A DNA stretch of 37,175 nucleotides, from contig JACRCH010000021.1 of the NCBI GenBank assembly GCA_016219115.1, positions 1 to 37,175 of the forward strand, given 5' to 3'. The translations under genes were made by a program, and so were the position numbers. Positions 26,125-34,287 of the stretch are shown here, in pieces. The DNA comes from Deltaproteobacteria bacterium (GTDB lineage: Bacteria > Desulfobacterota > GWC2-55-46). The notes beneath the pieces are model-generated. The model was given only the letters and a program-made list of their open reading frames with translations. It ran no database searches and had not been told where the DNA came from. Numbering within the stretch: position 1 is the first letter of the stretch; each line of letters opens with the position of its first letter.

Positions 26125-27597
26125 TCATTTAAAAGGGGGCAGGAGTACGGGCCTTATGTCGTCCTTTGTGAGGCGGTGTTCAAGGGCCTTTACGACCCTC
26201 TCCGGGCTGAAGCCCAGGCCCTTTACGGCAATGAACAGCTCAAGGTATACGATACCGTCCTTTTCAACAATGTTGTAGGCCGCCATGCACCAGCCGATAT
26301 AAAACCGCAGGGCCATCGTGACAAGCGCCAGCAGCCCCCCGGCCCACAGGACGCCCGCGCCGGGGTCGTACCTGTAGTTAAGGACGGAGCCTGTCTCGAA
26401 GCCGGCCAGAGTGATCCGGCGGCCGTTTATATCGATCGATTCTCCGATCCTGACCTTGCCGAGGTATTCCTCCCTGTCTTTGACCTTCCTCTTCACGGTC
26501 GTAAAGGCCTCGAGCTCCGCCATGCTACCGTCGAGCCTGAGGACCTTGCCGGCCTTGACATCTCCGAATACGACGGGGTCAAGGAGGCCGGGCACGAACA
26601 GAGCGTCCCCGGCCTTTGCCTCGAGGAGTATCGGGTTGCCGTCCACGCTGACCTTTACGGTATCCTCCCATCCCGCGAGATGGAACGCGTACCCGCCGTA
26701 TTTAAGCGGCGAGTTGACTTCGGCCGTCTTCTCGTAGAGCGTCTCCTTTCCCTTAACGACTTTTATCCGCGCCTTCCAGCCCTTGACGAAGAGGGAATCC
26801 TCATGGAGTTCATATGCCGGGGAACCCCAGCCGAGCCCTATGGCAAGCCTCGCGGCCCTGTCGTCCGGATAATTCAAGTCAGGGGACTGGATATATTCGG
26901 TCCCGAAGTCCTCAAGCAAAAGGTGAAAGTCCGTCGGGTCGTCTTTCTTCTTCCAGAGGCTTTTAAGCCTGCCGGTATCATCCGGCACGACGGTATGCAG
27001 TCTTTTAGGCGACAGGGTTACGGTGCCCTCGTAGGCGAAGAGGTAAGTCAGCGCGAACCCCAGGAAGCAGACTATGATCCCGGCGTGATATAACCATGTG
27101 AGGGGCCTGTAGGGAAGGCCCTTCTCCACTACGGTCCACAGGCTGTCGCTCAAAACGGGTTTGAACTTAAGCTCCTTTACGAAGGCCTCCCTGACCTTCA
27201 CGAACGCCTCTTTAATATCCTGCGTCAGGGCTATCGAGTGAAGCGGCTCGAACTCCCTGGGGTAGTCGTCCTTTATGAAGATCGCCGGGTACCTATCGTA
27301 AGTGCATATGACGAGGTTAAGAAAAAGCAGAAAAGCGAGGAAAAGAAAGACCGGGGAGGAGAAAAAATCGAGCAGGTCAAAGAGGCTGACCAGAAAGACG
27401 AGCCTGCCTCCCTCCTTGACATACTCGGAGAGGTCCGCGCCCTGGGGAAAGACCGTCCCTATCAGATAGCAGACGGCCATGAGACCGAGGATGCAGACGG
27501 AGGTCTTCGTCGAGGCGAACAGCCGGTACGCCCGGGTAAACACATCCGTCAGCCTTGCGGCGAGGCCCTTATCGATTTTTTCATCGGAATATTCCAT
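26125..27597 (-). CDS. resB: Cytochrome c biogenesis protein ResB (Ccs1), System II
   Basis: ResB, with ResC, exports and attaches heme to apocytochromes c at the outer face of the inner membrane. The 490 residues include membrane helices near 32-48, 70-97 and 165-190, and one near 408-428. They enclose a large periplasmic domain (about 190-405) with LNYPDDRAARLAIG and KYGGYAFHLAG, typical of ResB. LFASTKTSVCILGLMAVCYL and GTVFPQG match the family N terminus. It lies 43 nt downstream of resC on the same strand and 55 nt before the helicase gene. It implies that the organism makes c-type cytochromes by System II. Confidence 0.9.
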   Translation of the reverse strand: MEYSDEKIDKGLAARLTDVFTRAYRLFASTKTSVCILGLMAVCYLIGTVFPQGADLSEYVKEGGRLVFLVSLFDLLDFFSSPVFLFLAFLLFLNLVICTYDRYPAIFIKDDYPREFEPLHSIALTQDIKEAFVKVREAFVKELKFKPVLSDSLWTVVEKGLPYRPLTWLYHAGIIVCFLGFALTYLFAYEGTVTLSPKRLHTVVPDDTGRLKSLWKKKDDPTDFHLLLEDFGTEYIQSPDLNYPDDRAARLAIGLGWGSPAYELHEDSLFVKGWKARIKVVKGKETLYEKTAEVNSPLKYGGYAFHLAGWEDTVKVSVDGNPILLEAKAGDALFVPGLLDPVVFGDVKAGKVLRLDGSMAELEAFTTVKRKVKDREEYLGKVRIGESIDINGRRITLAGFETGSVLNYRYDPGAGVLWAGGLLALVTMALRFYIGWCMAAYNIVEKDGIVYLELFIAVKGLGFSPERVVKALEHRLTKDDIRPVLLPPFK

Positions 27598-27640
27598 AAA
27601 GTTTATACGGCGTAGATGTAGATATGGAGCATCGGGATGC

Positions 27641-28495
27641 CTACAGGCTCGCCAGCCAGTTTACCCCCGGAAAAGCCATCATCACGCATATAAAGCCGAT
27701 GATGTTAAATACCGAGGCCGGCCACCCCTTTAACGCCGGGATGGTCTTTGAATGGAGATAGATCGTAAAGACGGTCCAGGTGATCAAAGACCATGTCTCT
27801 TTCGGGTCCCAGCTCCAGTATCTGCCCCAGGTGTTGTTTGCCCAAGCGGCCCCGGAGAATATCGCGAACGTAAGGAGCGGATAGCCGAAAAGGACAAGCC
27901 TGAAGGCCGACCGGTGGAAATCCCTGATATTTTCGGTGTTGACGCCATACCCCGTCGCGCCGCCCTTTTTAACGAATGGGCTTAGGATAAGGTATGCAGC
28001 CTCGATGGACGCGCTTACCGCGAATACCGCGTACGAGAAGAAGGCGAGTATCACATGCCACTCGAACCAGTAACTCTGAAGAGCAGGGGAGAGCGGCTCT
28101 ATCGCCGGGGAACCGGCAAAAAGGGCGTAAAGGCACGCCCCCATGGAGAGCGCCGAGACGAAAACGCCGGGAAAGTAGATGTTCTTCCACCTTCTCGACT
28201 CGTAGAGATAGGTGACAGAGGCACATAAGGCGAACCACGAGAGGCTTTCGTAAAGCGTCTGGAAAGGGGCCCTGCCTGCCTCGAAGGCCCTCAAGACTAT
28301 AAGCCCTGCCTGGGCTATCACCCCGACAAGCATGGCTGTGGCAGCGGCCTTGCCAAAGACATTTGCGCGTGTAATTATGTGAAAAATATAAAGAATTAGT
28401 GCCAGGCCGTAGATCAGGGAGGCTAACCAGAAAAGACGTAGCTCTATAGCCAGGAGGTAGGAGTCCCTGGACAGGATCATCTCATAGTTCAACAT
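27641..28495 (-). CDS. resC: Cytochrome c biogenesis protein ResC (CcsA), System II
   Basis: This heme-handling membrane partner of ResB has 284 residues with about eight hydrophobic helices. The tryptophan-rich heme-binding motif (WWD domain) is WGRYWSWDPKETW near residue 230, followed by LITWTVFTIYLHSK. Conserved histidines flank it, including FEWHVILAFFSYAVF and YHIITR-like positions. The ATG at 28495 is only a few bases downstream of the best -10 element, so the transcript may be nearly leaderless; another Met is at residue 6. It is first in the minus-strand operon resC-resB-helicase. Confidence 0.92.
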   Translation of the reverse strand: MLNYEMILSRDSYLLAIELRLFWLASLIYGLALILYIFHIITRANVFGKAAATAMLVGVIAQAGLIVLRAFEAGRAPFQTLYESLSWFALCASVTYLYESRRWKNIYFPGVFVSALSMGACLYALFAGSPAIEPLSPALQSYWFEWHVILAFFSYAVFAVSASIEAAYLILSPFVKKGGATGYGVNTENIRDFHRSAFRLVLFGYPLLTFAIFSGAAWANNTWGRYWSWDPKETWSLITWTVFTIYLHSKTIPALKGWPASVFNIIGFICVMMAFPGVNWLASL

Positions 28496-28503
28496 TGTCT
28501 GAA

Positions 28504-28532
28504 ATTTAACACACTCCTATTTAGTTTGACAA
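28504..28532 (-). promoter_or_regulatory. Promoter for resC-resB operon
   Basis: On the minus strand TTGTCA (28532-28527) and TTAAAT (28509-28504) are 17 bases apart. The -35 overlaps the -35 of the opposite-facing promoter. The predicted start is about 28497, almost at the resC ATG. Confidence 0.45.
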
Positions 28533-28554
28533 GCGGCTTCTTTAGGGTTAAGAT
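28526..28554 (+). promoter_or_regulatory. Promoter for the small CxxC protein gene
   Basis: TTGACA (28526-28531), 17 bases, then TAAGAT (28549-28554). This strong sigma70-type match gives a leader of about 130 nt that contains repeat D4. Confidence 0.65.
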
Positions 28555-28630
28555 TTATCATCAGATACGCCCTTAAATACGGTCTTTTCATCTCTTTAGG
28601 GCTTAAATCGAGGCATTTTCATGCTTCTAC

Positions 28631-28671
28631 TTTTTCAGCCCCGGGTTTTCAAGCCCTTTGAGGGTTCATTT
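28631..28671 (+). repeat. Family D small palindromic repeat (D4)
   Basis: TTTCAGCCCCGGGTTTTCAAG, then CCCTTTGAGGGTTCATTT, fits the D pattern. It lies inside the predicted 5' leader of the 28692 gene, about 20 nt before its start codon, so its folding could affect translation. Confidence 0.55.
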
Positions 28672-28691
28672 ACGAAAGGAAACCATATAAA

Positions 28692-29000
28692 ATGCAAAAA
28701 CTCAGATGTCACAGTTGCGGAAAAGAGCTCCCCAAAGGGAGTTTGAAGTATATTGTAGAGATAAGAACCTTTGCCGATTTCGACGGATACCTCGAGGAGT
28801 ACGAGGGTGATGTCGAGGAGGGGATAAACGAGCTTCTTGACGCCATGGAGACCGTAGACCCCAAGACCCTCGAAGAGGATGTCTCAAAGGAGCTTATCTA
28901 CATACTCTGCAAGGGCTGCATGGACAAGTTCACTAGCGACCCTTTCCAGACAGGCAAGGTGATTTTCGAGGGAGAGGATGTAAAAGGCACCATACATTAA
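28692..29000 (+). CDS. Small protein with two CxxC pairs, unknown function
   Basis: This 102-residue, acidic, cytosolic protein has CHSCGKEL at residue 6 and CKGCMDKF near residue 74. The four cysteines could bind one zinc ion across the fold. Between them lies an acidic helical stretch (FDGYLEEYEGDVEEGINELL). The C terminus ends FEGEDVKGTIH. I do not recognise a named family. It has its own strong promoter, faces away from resC, has AAAGGAAACC upstream of the ATG, and is followed by an intrinsic terminator, so it appears to be a single-gene transcript. Confidence 0.75.
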   Translation: MQKLRCHSCGKELPKGSLKYIVEIRTFADFDGYLEEYEGDVEEGINELLDAMETVDPKTLEEDVSKELIYILCKGCMDKFTSDPFQTGKVIFEGEDVKGTIH

Positions 29001-29063
29001 CAGGCTGTCGAAGTCGCGCGGTTTATAAGCGGCCGGGCGGGTCTGTTCCGGTCAAATCGCGGT

Positions 29064-29086
29064 AAAAAGCCCTTAAGGGCTTTTTT
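29064..29086. terminator. Intrinsic bidirectional terminator
   Basis: AAAAAGCCC-TTAA-GGGCTTTTTT is a perfect stem with T-runs on both strands, 64 nt after the 102-residue gene. The rest of 29001-29196 shows nothing I recognise. Confidence 0.82.
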
Positions 29087-29196
29087 ACTATCCAGCCGTT
29101 TGCCGGCGCTCGGGTCTCCGTCGTTGAAAATGCATCGCGAAAGCGTTCCCTGCGGCTTGGCTAGAGGGAGTCTTCAATAAAAGACGCGAATAGTCA

Positions 29197-29411
29197 GATG
29201 AACCCCCCGGAGCAACCTCCGGTATCAAACGAACAAAAAGAGGTTGTTCTCGATCCGCCGTACGCCAGTACCCCCTCCCTTGATTGCGAGGGCTGCGCTC
29301 CCGTTGCGCTCTTCCGATGCAACGGGAAGCGGTGGGGGTGAAAACATTTTTTCACCCCTACCCTCCCCCATCGAGGGGGAGGATCAAGCTACAGGGAATT
29401 TTGTGATTAAA
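29197..29411 (+). repeat. Family A palindromic repeat, long form (A6)
   Basis: This is a diverged full-length copy (AATGAACC variant GATGAACCCCCCGG, then AACAAAAAGAGGTTGTT, GTACGCCAGTAC, CCCGTTGC/GCAACGGG, right end CTACAGGGAATTTTGTGATTAAA). Relative to A4 it has several substitutions and indels that break the ORF found in A4 and A5. It ends 38 nt before the phosphoesterase ATG. Confidence 0.82.
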
Positions 29412-29448
29412 TCCGAGACGGAACTCTCAACGAACTCCTGACCAAACT

Positions 29449-30180
29449 ATGCGCTACGCGGTAATCTCCGATATCCACTCAAACCTTGAGGCTTTAACGG
29501 CCTTCCTTAAAAAAGCCGACGCCCTTGAAGTCGATAAGGTCGTCTGCCTGGGCGACATCGTCGGCTACAACGCCAACCCCAACGAATGCGTGGAGCTTGT
29601 CAAGGAGCGCAAAATACTCGCCCTGCTCGGCAACCATGACTCCCGCGTGGCCGGCTTCGAGGAACCCACGGACTTTAACTTCCAGGCGGCCTTCTCCGTC
29701 TACTGGACCCGCTCCGCCATAAAGCCGGAAAACATCGAGTTCCTTAAAACGCTTCCCCGCACCCTTGTCGTAAACAAGAAGTTCCTGGCGGTCCACGGCT
29801 GGGTCAACGACACCGACCGCTACATCTTCGGCTCAAGAGACGCTCTCGCTAACTTCGATCTGATGAATGAGGCGAAATCCAGTCTGTGCTTCTTCGGCCA
29901 TACGCATGTGCCGGTGGCCTATGTGAAAGACGGCGAGACCGTCTCCATGAAGGCGGACGAGTCCGTCGCTATCGAAAAGGAGAAGAGTTACCTGATAAAC
30001 CCCGGCTCCATAGGCCAGCCCCGCGACAGAGACCCACGGGCCTCCTTCCTCGTCTACGACGACAAAAAATCCCAGGTCACATTTTTCAAGATAGACTACG
30101 ACATAACCGCCACCGCCGAAAAGATAATAGAGGCCGGACTGCCTGAGAGACTCGCCGAGAGACTTAAATTAGGGTGGTGA
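29449..30180 (+). CDS. YfcE/MJ0936-like metallophosphoesterase
   Basis: This 243-residue calcineurin-like phosphoesterase of the YfcE-type has a two-metal site. Metal ligands are visible in order: DIHSN (D8, H10), GDIVGYNANP (D36), GNHDSR, AVHGW and GHTHVP, followed by the family's INPGSIGQPRDRDPRASFLVYD. Related proteins hydrolyse phosphodiesters in vitro, but the physiological substrate is unknown. There is no signal peptide, so it is cytosolic. It follows repeat A6 directly, with no clear promoter or ribosome site, and converges on moaA. Confidence 0.9.
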   Translation: MRYAVISDIHSNLEALTAFLKKADALEVDKVVCLGDIVGYNANPNECVELVKERKILALLGNHDSRVAGFEEPTDFNFQAAFSVYWTRSAIKPENIEFLKTLPRTLVVNKKFLAVHGWVNDTDRYIFGSRDALANFDLMNEAKSSLCFFGHTHVPVAYVKDGETVSMKADESVAIEKEKSYLINPGSIGQPRDRDPRASFLVYDDKKSQVTFFKIDYDITATAEKIIEAGLPERLAERLKLGW

Positions 30181-30248
30181 GGGGAGTGGCGGACGGCGGA
30201 ATTAAGAACGGACTCTATACTGAACTATATATGAGCCAAATGAGTACT

Positions 30249-30268
30249 GGTGGGCTGCGCCCACCTTT
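30249..30268 (+). terminator. Terminator-like hairpin after the phosphoesterase
   Basis: GGTGGGC-TGC-GCCCACC followed by TTTCGATTTTC is a 7-bp GC stem with an interrupted T tract, 68 nt after the stop codon. Confidence 0.5.
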
Positions 30269-30305
30269 CGATTTTCGAGCTTTGTCTTTCCAAACCCAGC
30301 GGGGC

Positions 30306-30419
30306 GTAGGGTGAGGTCGCCTAAGGGAGGAAGTGGGAGCGAGCCGAGGAGCAGGGAGCGCCAGCGACCTGAGGGGCGAGCGACGGGCGGGGGAGGCGGA
30401 ACGCGACCAGAACCCCTAC
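30306..30419. other. Structured GA-rich intergenic element
   Basis: On the + strand this ~114-nt stretch is almost all purines plus C in short GAGCGAGC-like steps. Its ends are complementary: GTAGGG..GGTCGC (30306-30320) against GCGACC..CCCTAC (30403-30419). An inner GCGACCT (30364-30370) competes for the same GGTCGC. It has no credible ORF and is unlike families A, B and D. It could be a repeat, a structured RNA or a terminator relic between the convergent phosphoesterase and moaA genes. Confidence 0.4.
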
Positions 30420-30486
30420 CCACAAGAAACGCACGGCAGTGCGTAAAAAGCCTTTACCACAAGTGCAGCGAATTTCGTTTTAATGA

Positions 30487-30523
30487 AATTGCAGGTTCAG
30501 GGTGCAACCCTGAACCCGCAATT
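30487..30523. terminator. Long hairpin between convergent genes
   Basis: AATTGC-A-GGTTCAGGGT-GCA-ACCCTGAACC-C-GCAATT is a 16-bp stem with one mismatch and a 3-nt loop, 46 nt downstream of the moaA stop on the minus strand. There is no T-run, so it is more a stability hairpin or repeat than a classic terminator. The remaining gap sequence has a small ACGCAC-GGCA-GTGCGT hairpin near 30430. Confidence 0.5.
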
Positions 30524-30568
30524 ACCGTTCTTCCGAACCCGCCCTTTTACTTTTTCCAACAATACAAC

Positions 30569-31570
30569 TTATCCCCCGATCAAACTCATCGTCCTCGAGC
30601 ACTTCTTGAAGACATTCTCGTTTATCTGGTGGCCTTCGGGTTTCTCGGCCACGGCCCTGAATAAGAGGTGCTCGATGGCCGAATCGTCTGAGCCGTCACG
30701 GAGCGCCTTTCTGATGTCGATCTCCTTGTCGGAGAAGAGGCAAGTGCGTAGCTTCCCGTCGGAGGTGAGCCTCAGTCGGTTGCACGACCCGCAGAAGTGT
30801 TCCGATACCGGGCTTATGAAGCCGACCTCTCCGGGGGCGTCCTTGAACCTGAAGCGTTTTGCCGGGCCTGCCGCGCCTTTGGTATCGGCCACGGGGATAA
30901 GCGGCTCGACGGCGTCGATCATCTCTTTGAGCTGTCTGGCGGTGAGGCACTTCTCCCTCTGCCAGCCTTCCTGGGTATTGAACGGCATGTACTCTATGAA
31001 GCGGACATGGTAGGGCTTTGTCCTGGACATCATGGCGAAGTCTATGACCTCGTCGTCGTTGAAGCCCTTTATGACGACCATGTTTATCTTTACGGGTGTG
31101 AGGCCGGCCTTCTCGGCCTCTTCAAGGCCGTCAAGTACCTGCCGGAGGTTATCCCCGCGGGTCATCTTCTGAAACCTGTCGCGCTTGAGCGAGTCGAGGC
31201 TTACATTGACCCTCTTGAGGCCCGCGTCCTTAAGGCGCCGCGCGTAGTCCTTGAGGAGCACTCCGTTGGTGGTGAGGCTCAGGTCGTCGAGGCCGTCTAT
31301 CAGAGAGAGGCTCCTGAGAAAATCGACTATGCCCTTTCTTACGAGGGGCTCTCCGCCGGTGACCCTGATCTTGGTCACGCCGTGGGCCACGGCTATGCGG
31401 GCTATCCTTAAAAGTTCCTCGTATCTCAGGATGTCGGCTGACTCTATGAGGTCGATCCCCTCGGGAGGCATGCAGTAGACGCACCTCAGGTTGCACCTGT
31501 CCGTCACCGATATCCTCAGGTAATCGATCCTGCGCTCGTAAGCGTCTATAAGCCTGGCGTGCCTGTCCAT
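30569..31570 (-). CDS. moaA: GTP 3',8-cyclase (molybdenum cofactor step 1)
   Basis: MoaA is a radical-SAM enzyme that rearranges GTP to 3',8-cyclo-7,8-dihydro-GTP in molybdopterin synthesis. The 333 residues carry the N-terminal cluster motif DRCNLRCVYCMP (C26, C30, C33), the SAM-binding VTGGEPLVRKG, SLDSL and RFIEYMP. The C-terminal second-cluster site is CGSCNRLRLTSDGKLRTC. The final Gly-Gly, needed for activity in the family, is present (MSLIGG). No other mo- genes are nearby. The stop of the upstream PBP gene lies 26 nt from this start region on the same strand, so they may be co-transcribed. Confidence 0.96.
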   Translation of the reverse strand: MDRHARLIDAYERRIDYLRISVTDRCNLRCVYCMPPEGIDLIESADILRYEELLRIARIAVAHGVTKIRVTGGEPLVRKGIVDFLRSLSLIDGLDDLSLTTNGVLLKDYARRLKDAGLKRVNVSLDSLKRDRFQKMTRGDNLRQVLDGLEEAEKAGLTPVKINMVVIKGFNDDEVIDFAMMSRTKPYHVRFIEYMPFNTQEGWQREKCLTARQLKEMIDAVEPLIPVADTKGAAGPAKRFRFKDAPGEVGFISPVSEHFCGSCNRLRLTSDGKLRTCLFSDKEIDIRKALRDGSDDSAIEHLLFRAVAEKPEGHQINENVFKKCSRTMSLIGG

Positions 31571-31595
31571 ATATACCTCGATTATATCGTATATC

Positions 31596-34043
31596 TCAGT
31601 CTACCGGTTCGTCCTCGTTGTAGGGGTCCGGCTTTTTTTCAGCCGGCTGTTCGGAGTCCGAATCCATCATGAAGAAGTCGGTCGCCCTCTTGATGCGCCC
31701 GGCGGAGACCTCTTTCGGGGCTGTGCCAGTTTTAAAGACCTCGAATACCGGGTTCTCCGTCGCCGGGCCCGCGATAAGCCCGTTCTTCGGGTCTATCTTG
31801 GTGAACTCAAGGCCGTCGGGGATCGGAAAACTTCTGACGGGGGTATCGACAAGCGCCTTCTGCATGAACTTGAGCCAAATCGGCAGCGCCGTCCTTCCGC
31901 CGGTTTCCTTGCGGCCGAGCGGCTTCTCGTCGTCGTAGCCGAGCCACGCCCCGGCCGTCAGCCCCGGCACATAACCCAAAAACCACGCGTCATTGAGGTT
32001 GTTGGTGGTCCCGGTCTTGCCGGCGGCCGGCCTTCCCAAAGCCTTTGCCCTCATGCCGGTCCCGTGTTCCACCACGCCCTGCAGGAGGTTCGTGATTATA
32101 TACGCCGTCTGCGGGGTCAGCACGGTCGTCGCAAAGGGCTTATTCTCTTCAAGGACGGTGCCGTCCCTGTCGACTATCTTCGTTATGTACATCGGCTCGG
32201 GTTTCACCCCCATGTTGTCGAAGGTGGCGAACGCGGTAGTCATCTCCGTAAGCGTCACCGCCGAAGAGCCGAGCGCTAAAGACAGGTCTCTGGCCAGAGG
32301 GGAGGTGATACCGAGCGAGCGGGCGTATTTGATGGCGTTGTCAACGCCTATGTCTTTTAATATCTTGATGGTGATGATGTTTCTCGATTTGGCGAGGGCC
32401 TCCCTGACGGTCGTGGGGCCTTTGAACTGTTCGTCATAGTTCCTCGGCCTCCACTTCTGGTCCTCTTCCGGGGCCTGAACGCCGTTGGCCGGGGCGGGCC
32501 TGGCCTCTACGACCTTTTTCTGCTCGTCCTTGACCTCCTCGAATACTATCGGCGAGTCTATGACGATAGAGGCCGGGGTGTAGCCGTGATCGAGCGCTGC
32601 CGTGTAGATGATGGGCTTGAACGACGAGCCCGGCTGCCTCAATGCCTGAACGCTCCTGTTGAACTGGGATTTGCCGTAGTCGGCCCCGCCGACCATCGCC
32701 CTGATGTAGCCGGTCTCAGGCTCCATCGCCAGCAGCGACGCCTGCGCGAGCGGTTCCTGCTCGAGCTTCAAGGCTGCCGTGCCCGGGGTTTTGTCCGGAA
32801 GCGCCTTTACCGCCACCTCGACGACATCGCCCTCGTGGAATATGTTCTTTACCTCTTGCCTTGTCCCGCCGTCGGGGTTTTTAGTCGGGTTATAGAGACG
32901 CGCCCATTCAAGGTCCTGGTACGATATCACGCCGTGGACGCTCCCGATATCTACATTCAGGGAGTTGTTCTTAGCGTTCACGGCGGTGATGACGCCGTGG
33001 TATATACCGCCGGCGGCCAGGGGCTGGTTTGAGAGTTTTTTGTCGGTCTCGGCCCTGAAAGCGTCCGTCTCTTCACCGGTTTTAAGGACAGAGGCCGGCC
33101 CTCTGTAGCCCCTTCTCTTGTCATACTCCCTGAGGCCCGCGCTTACGGCCTCGTTGGCGGCCCTCTGCATCGTTACATCGAGGGTGGTGTGGACCTGCAG
33201 GCCCCTCTTGTAAAGGATATCCGTGCCGTACTTCTCCTCGATGTGCCTTCTCACATGCTCGGTAAAATAAGGGCCGACCCAGAGGCTGTCAACGGTCTTG
33301 GGCTTTACCTTAAGCTTCTTGTTTACGGCCTTTATGGCCTCTTCCGGGGTGATGAACTTCTCCTCGACCATCCTGCTTACGATAAACTCCTGTCTCTTTT
33401 TTGAAAGCTCGAAGTTGACGAAAGGCGAGTACTTGCTCGGCGCCTTCGGGAGCCCCGCCAGAAGGGCTGATTCGGCGATGTCGAGCTCATCGACATCCTT
33501 TCCGAAGTACGCTTCAGAGGCGGTCTGGACCCCGTAGTTGCCGTTGCCGAAGTATATCTGGTTGAGGTAAAGGTTTAATATCTCGTCTTTGTTGAGGTTT
33601 TTCTCTATCCTGTAGGCCATCACGGCCTCTCTGACCTTCCTCGAAAGCTTCCTCTCCGGGGTCAGGAAGAAGCTTTTGGCGACCTGCTGGGTGATAGTGG
33701 AGCCGCCCTGGACGACTTTTCCGGCCAAAAGGTTCTTGTAAAGGGCCCGGAAGATGCTTGAGTAGCTTATACCCTCGTGCTCGAAGAACTTGGAGTCCTC
33801 GGCCGCCAGAAACGCGTTTATGAGGTGTTTGGGCATCTTCTCTATGGGCACGACTACCCTGCGTTCTATGTAGAACTCGCCTATGAGCTGTCCGTCACGG
33901 GCGTATACCTTTGTAACAAGGTTGGGGTTGTAGTCCTGGAGGCTGTCAAGGGGAGGCAGGCCGCGCGTAAAATAGTAGTACATGCCAGTTCCGGAGACCA
34001 GACATGCTGCAAGTAACACCAAGAGTATCTTCAAGGGACGCAT
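31596..34043 (-). CDS. Class A penicillin-binding protein (PBP1A type)
   Basis: This bifunctional peptidoglycan glycosyltransferase/transpeptidase is anchored in the inner membrane. From ATG 34043 it has 815 residues: short cytosolic end, membrane helix (MRPLKILLVLLAACLVSG), then GT51 domain with AAEDSKFFEHEGI and QGGSTITQQVAKSFFL. An inserted OB-like region (about 300-420) is followed by a transpeptidase with SSFKPI (SxxK), SRN and KTGTTN. The long form with OB insert matches PBP1A. The ORF track starts at 34127 and adds 28 residues before the membrane helix that do not look family-like; neither start has a clear ribosome site. The C-terminal tail is acidic and low-complexity. Confidence 0.93.
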   Translation of the reverse strand: MRPLKILLVLLAACLVSGTGMYYYFTRGLPPLDSLQDYNPNLVTKVYARDGQLIGEFYIERRVVVPIEKMPKHLINAFLAAEDSKFFEHEGISYSSIFRALYKNLLAGKVVQGGSTITQQVAKSFFLTPERKLSRKVREAVMAYRIEKNLNKDEILNLYLNQIYFGNGNYGVQTASEAYFGKDVDELDIAESALLAGLPKAPSKYSPFVNFELSKKRQEFIVSRMVEEKFITPEEAIKAVNKKLKVKPKTVDSLWVGPYFTEHVRRHIEEKYGTDILYKRGLQVHTTLDVTMQRAANEAVSAGLREYDKRRGYRGPASVLKTGEETDAFRAETDKKLSNQPLAAGGIYHGVITAVNAKNNSLNVDIGSVHGVISYQDLEWARLYNPTKNPDGGTRQEVKNIFHEGDVVEVAVKALPDKTPGTAALKLEQEPLAQASLLAMEPETGYIRAMVGGADYGKSQFNRSVQALRQPGSSFKPIIYTAALDHGYTPASIVIDSPIVFEEVKDEQKKVVEARPAPANGVQAPEEDQKWRPRNYDEQFKGPTTVREALAKSRNIITIKILKDIGVDNAIKYARSLGITSPLARDLSLALGSSAVTLTEMTTAFATFDNMGVKPEPMYITKIVDRDGTVLEENKPFATTVLTPQTAYIITNLLQGVVEHGTGMRAKALGRPAAGKTGTTNNLNDAWFLGYVPGLTAGAWLGYDDEKPLGRKETGGRTALPIWLKFMQKALVDTPVRSFPIPDGLEFTKIDPKNGLIAGPATENPVFEVFKTGTAPKEVSAGRIKRATDFFMMDSDSEQPAEKKPDPYNEDEPVD

Positions 34044-34146
34044 ATAGATAAAAATATAACAAAAACAGGGCGCTAAAGCAAGGTAAACACCTCCCTCAGG
34101 TCCGTCGCCGGGAAAAAAGACTTGCATTTCACCGTTTTTTATTCTT

Positions 34147-34191
34147 AACTTTCTGAAACCTCGGGGTTTTAAGCCCGGGGAGGGTTCATTG
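34147..34191 (+). repeat. Family D small palindromic repeat (D5)
   Basis: TTTCTGAAACCTCGGGG-TTTTAAG-CCCGGGGAGGGTTCATTG lies between the divergent PBP and rel genes. The ORF-track start for rel (TTG 34189) is its last codon. The rest of the 244-nt gap holds A/T-rich stretches and a possible TTGAAA-N17-TAAATT at 34252-34280, too weak and too close to the ATG to call a promoter. Confidence 0.65.
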
Positions 34192-34287
34192 AAGCCGCCA
34201 ACCGGCTTGCCGCAGGGGTATGCCCGGCGCGCGGGGTCGCCCGGAACTCTATTGAAAAAAAAAGATATTTGCGTTAAATTGAAAGAT

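Noticed and set aside
34044-34127. Longer PBP N terminus from ATG 34127
   Set aside because: The extra 28 residues precede the normal membrane anchor, contain no family-like sequence and have no clear ribosome site.
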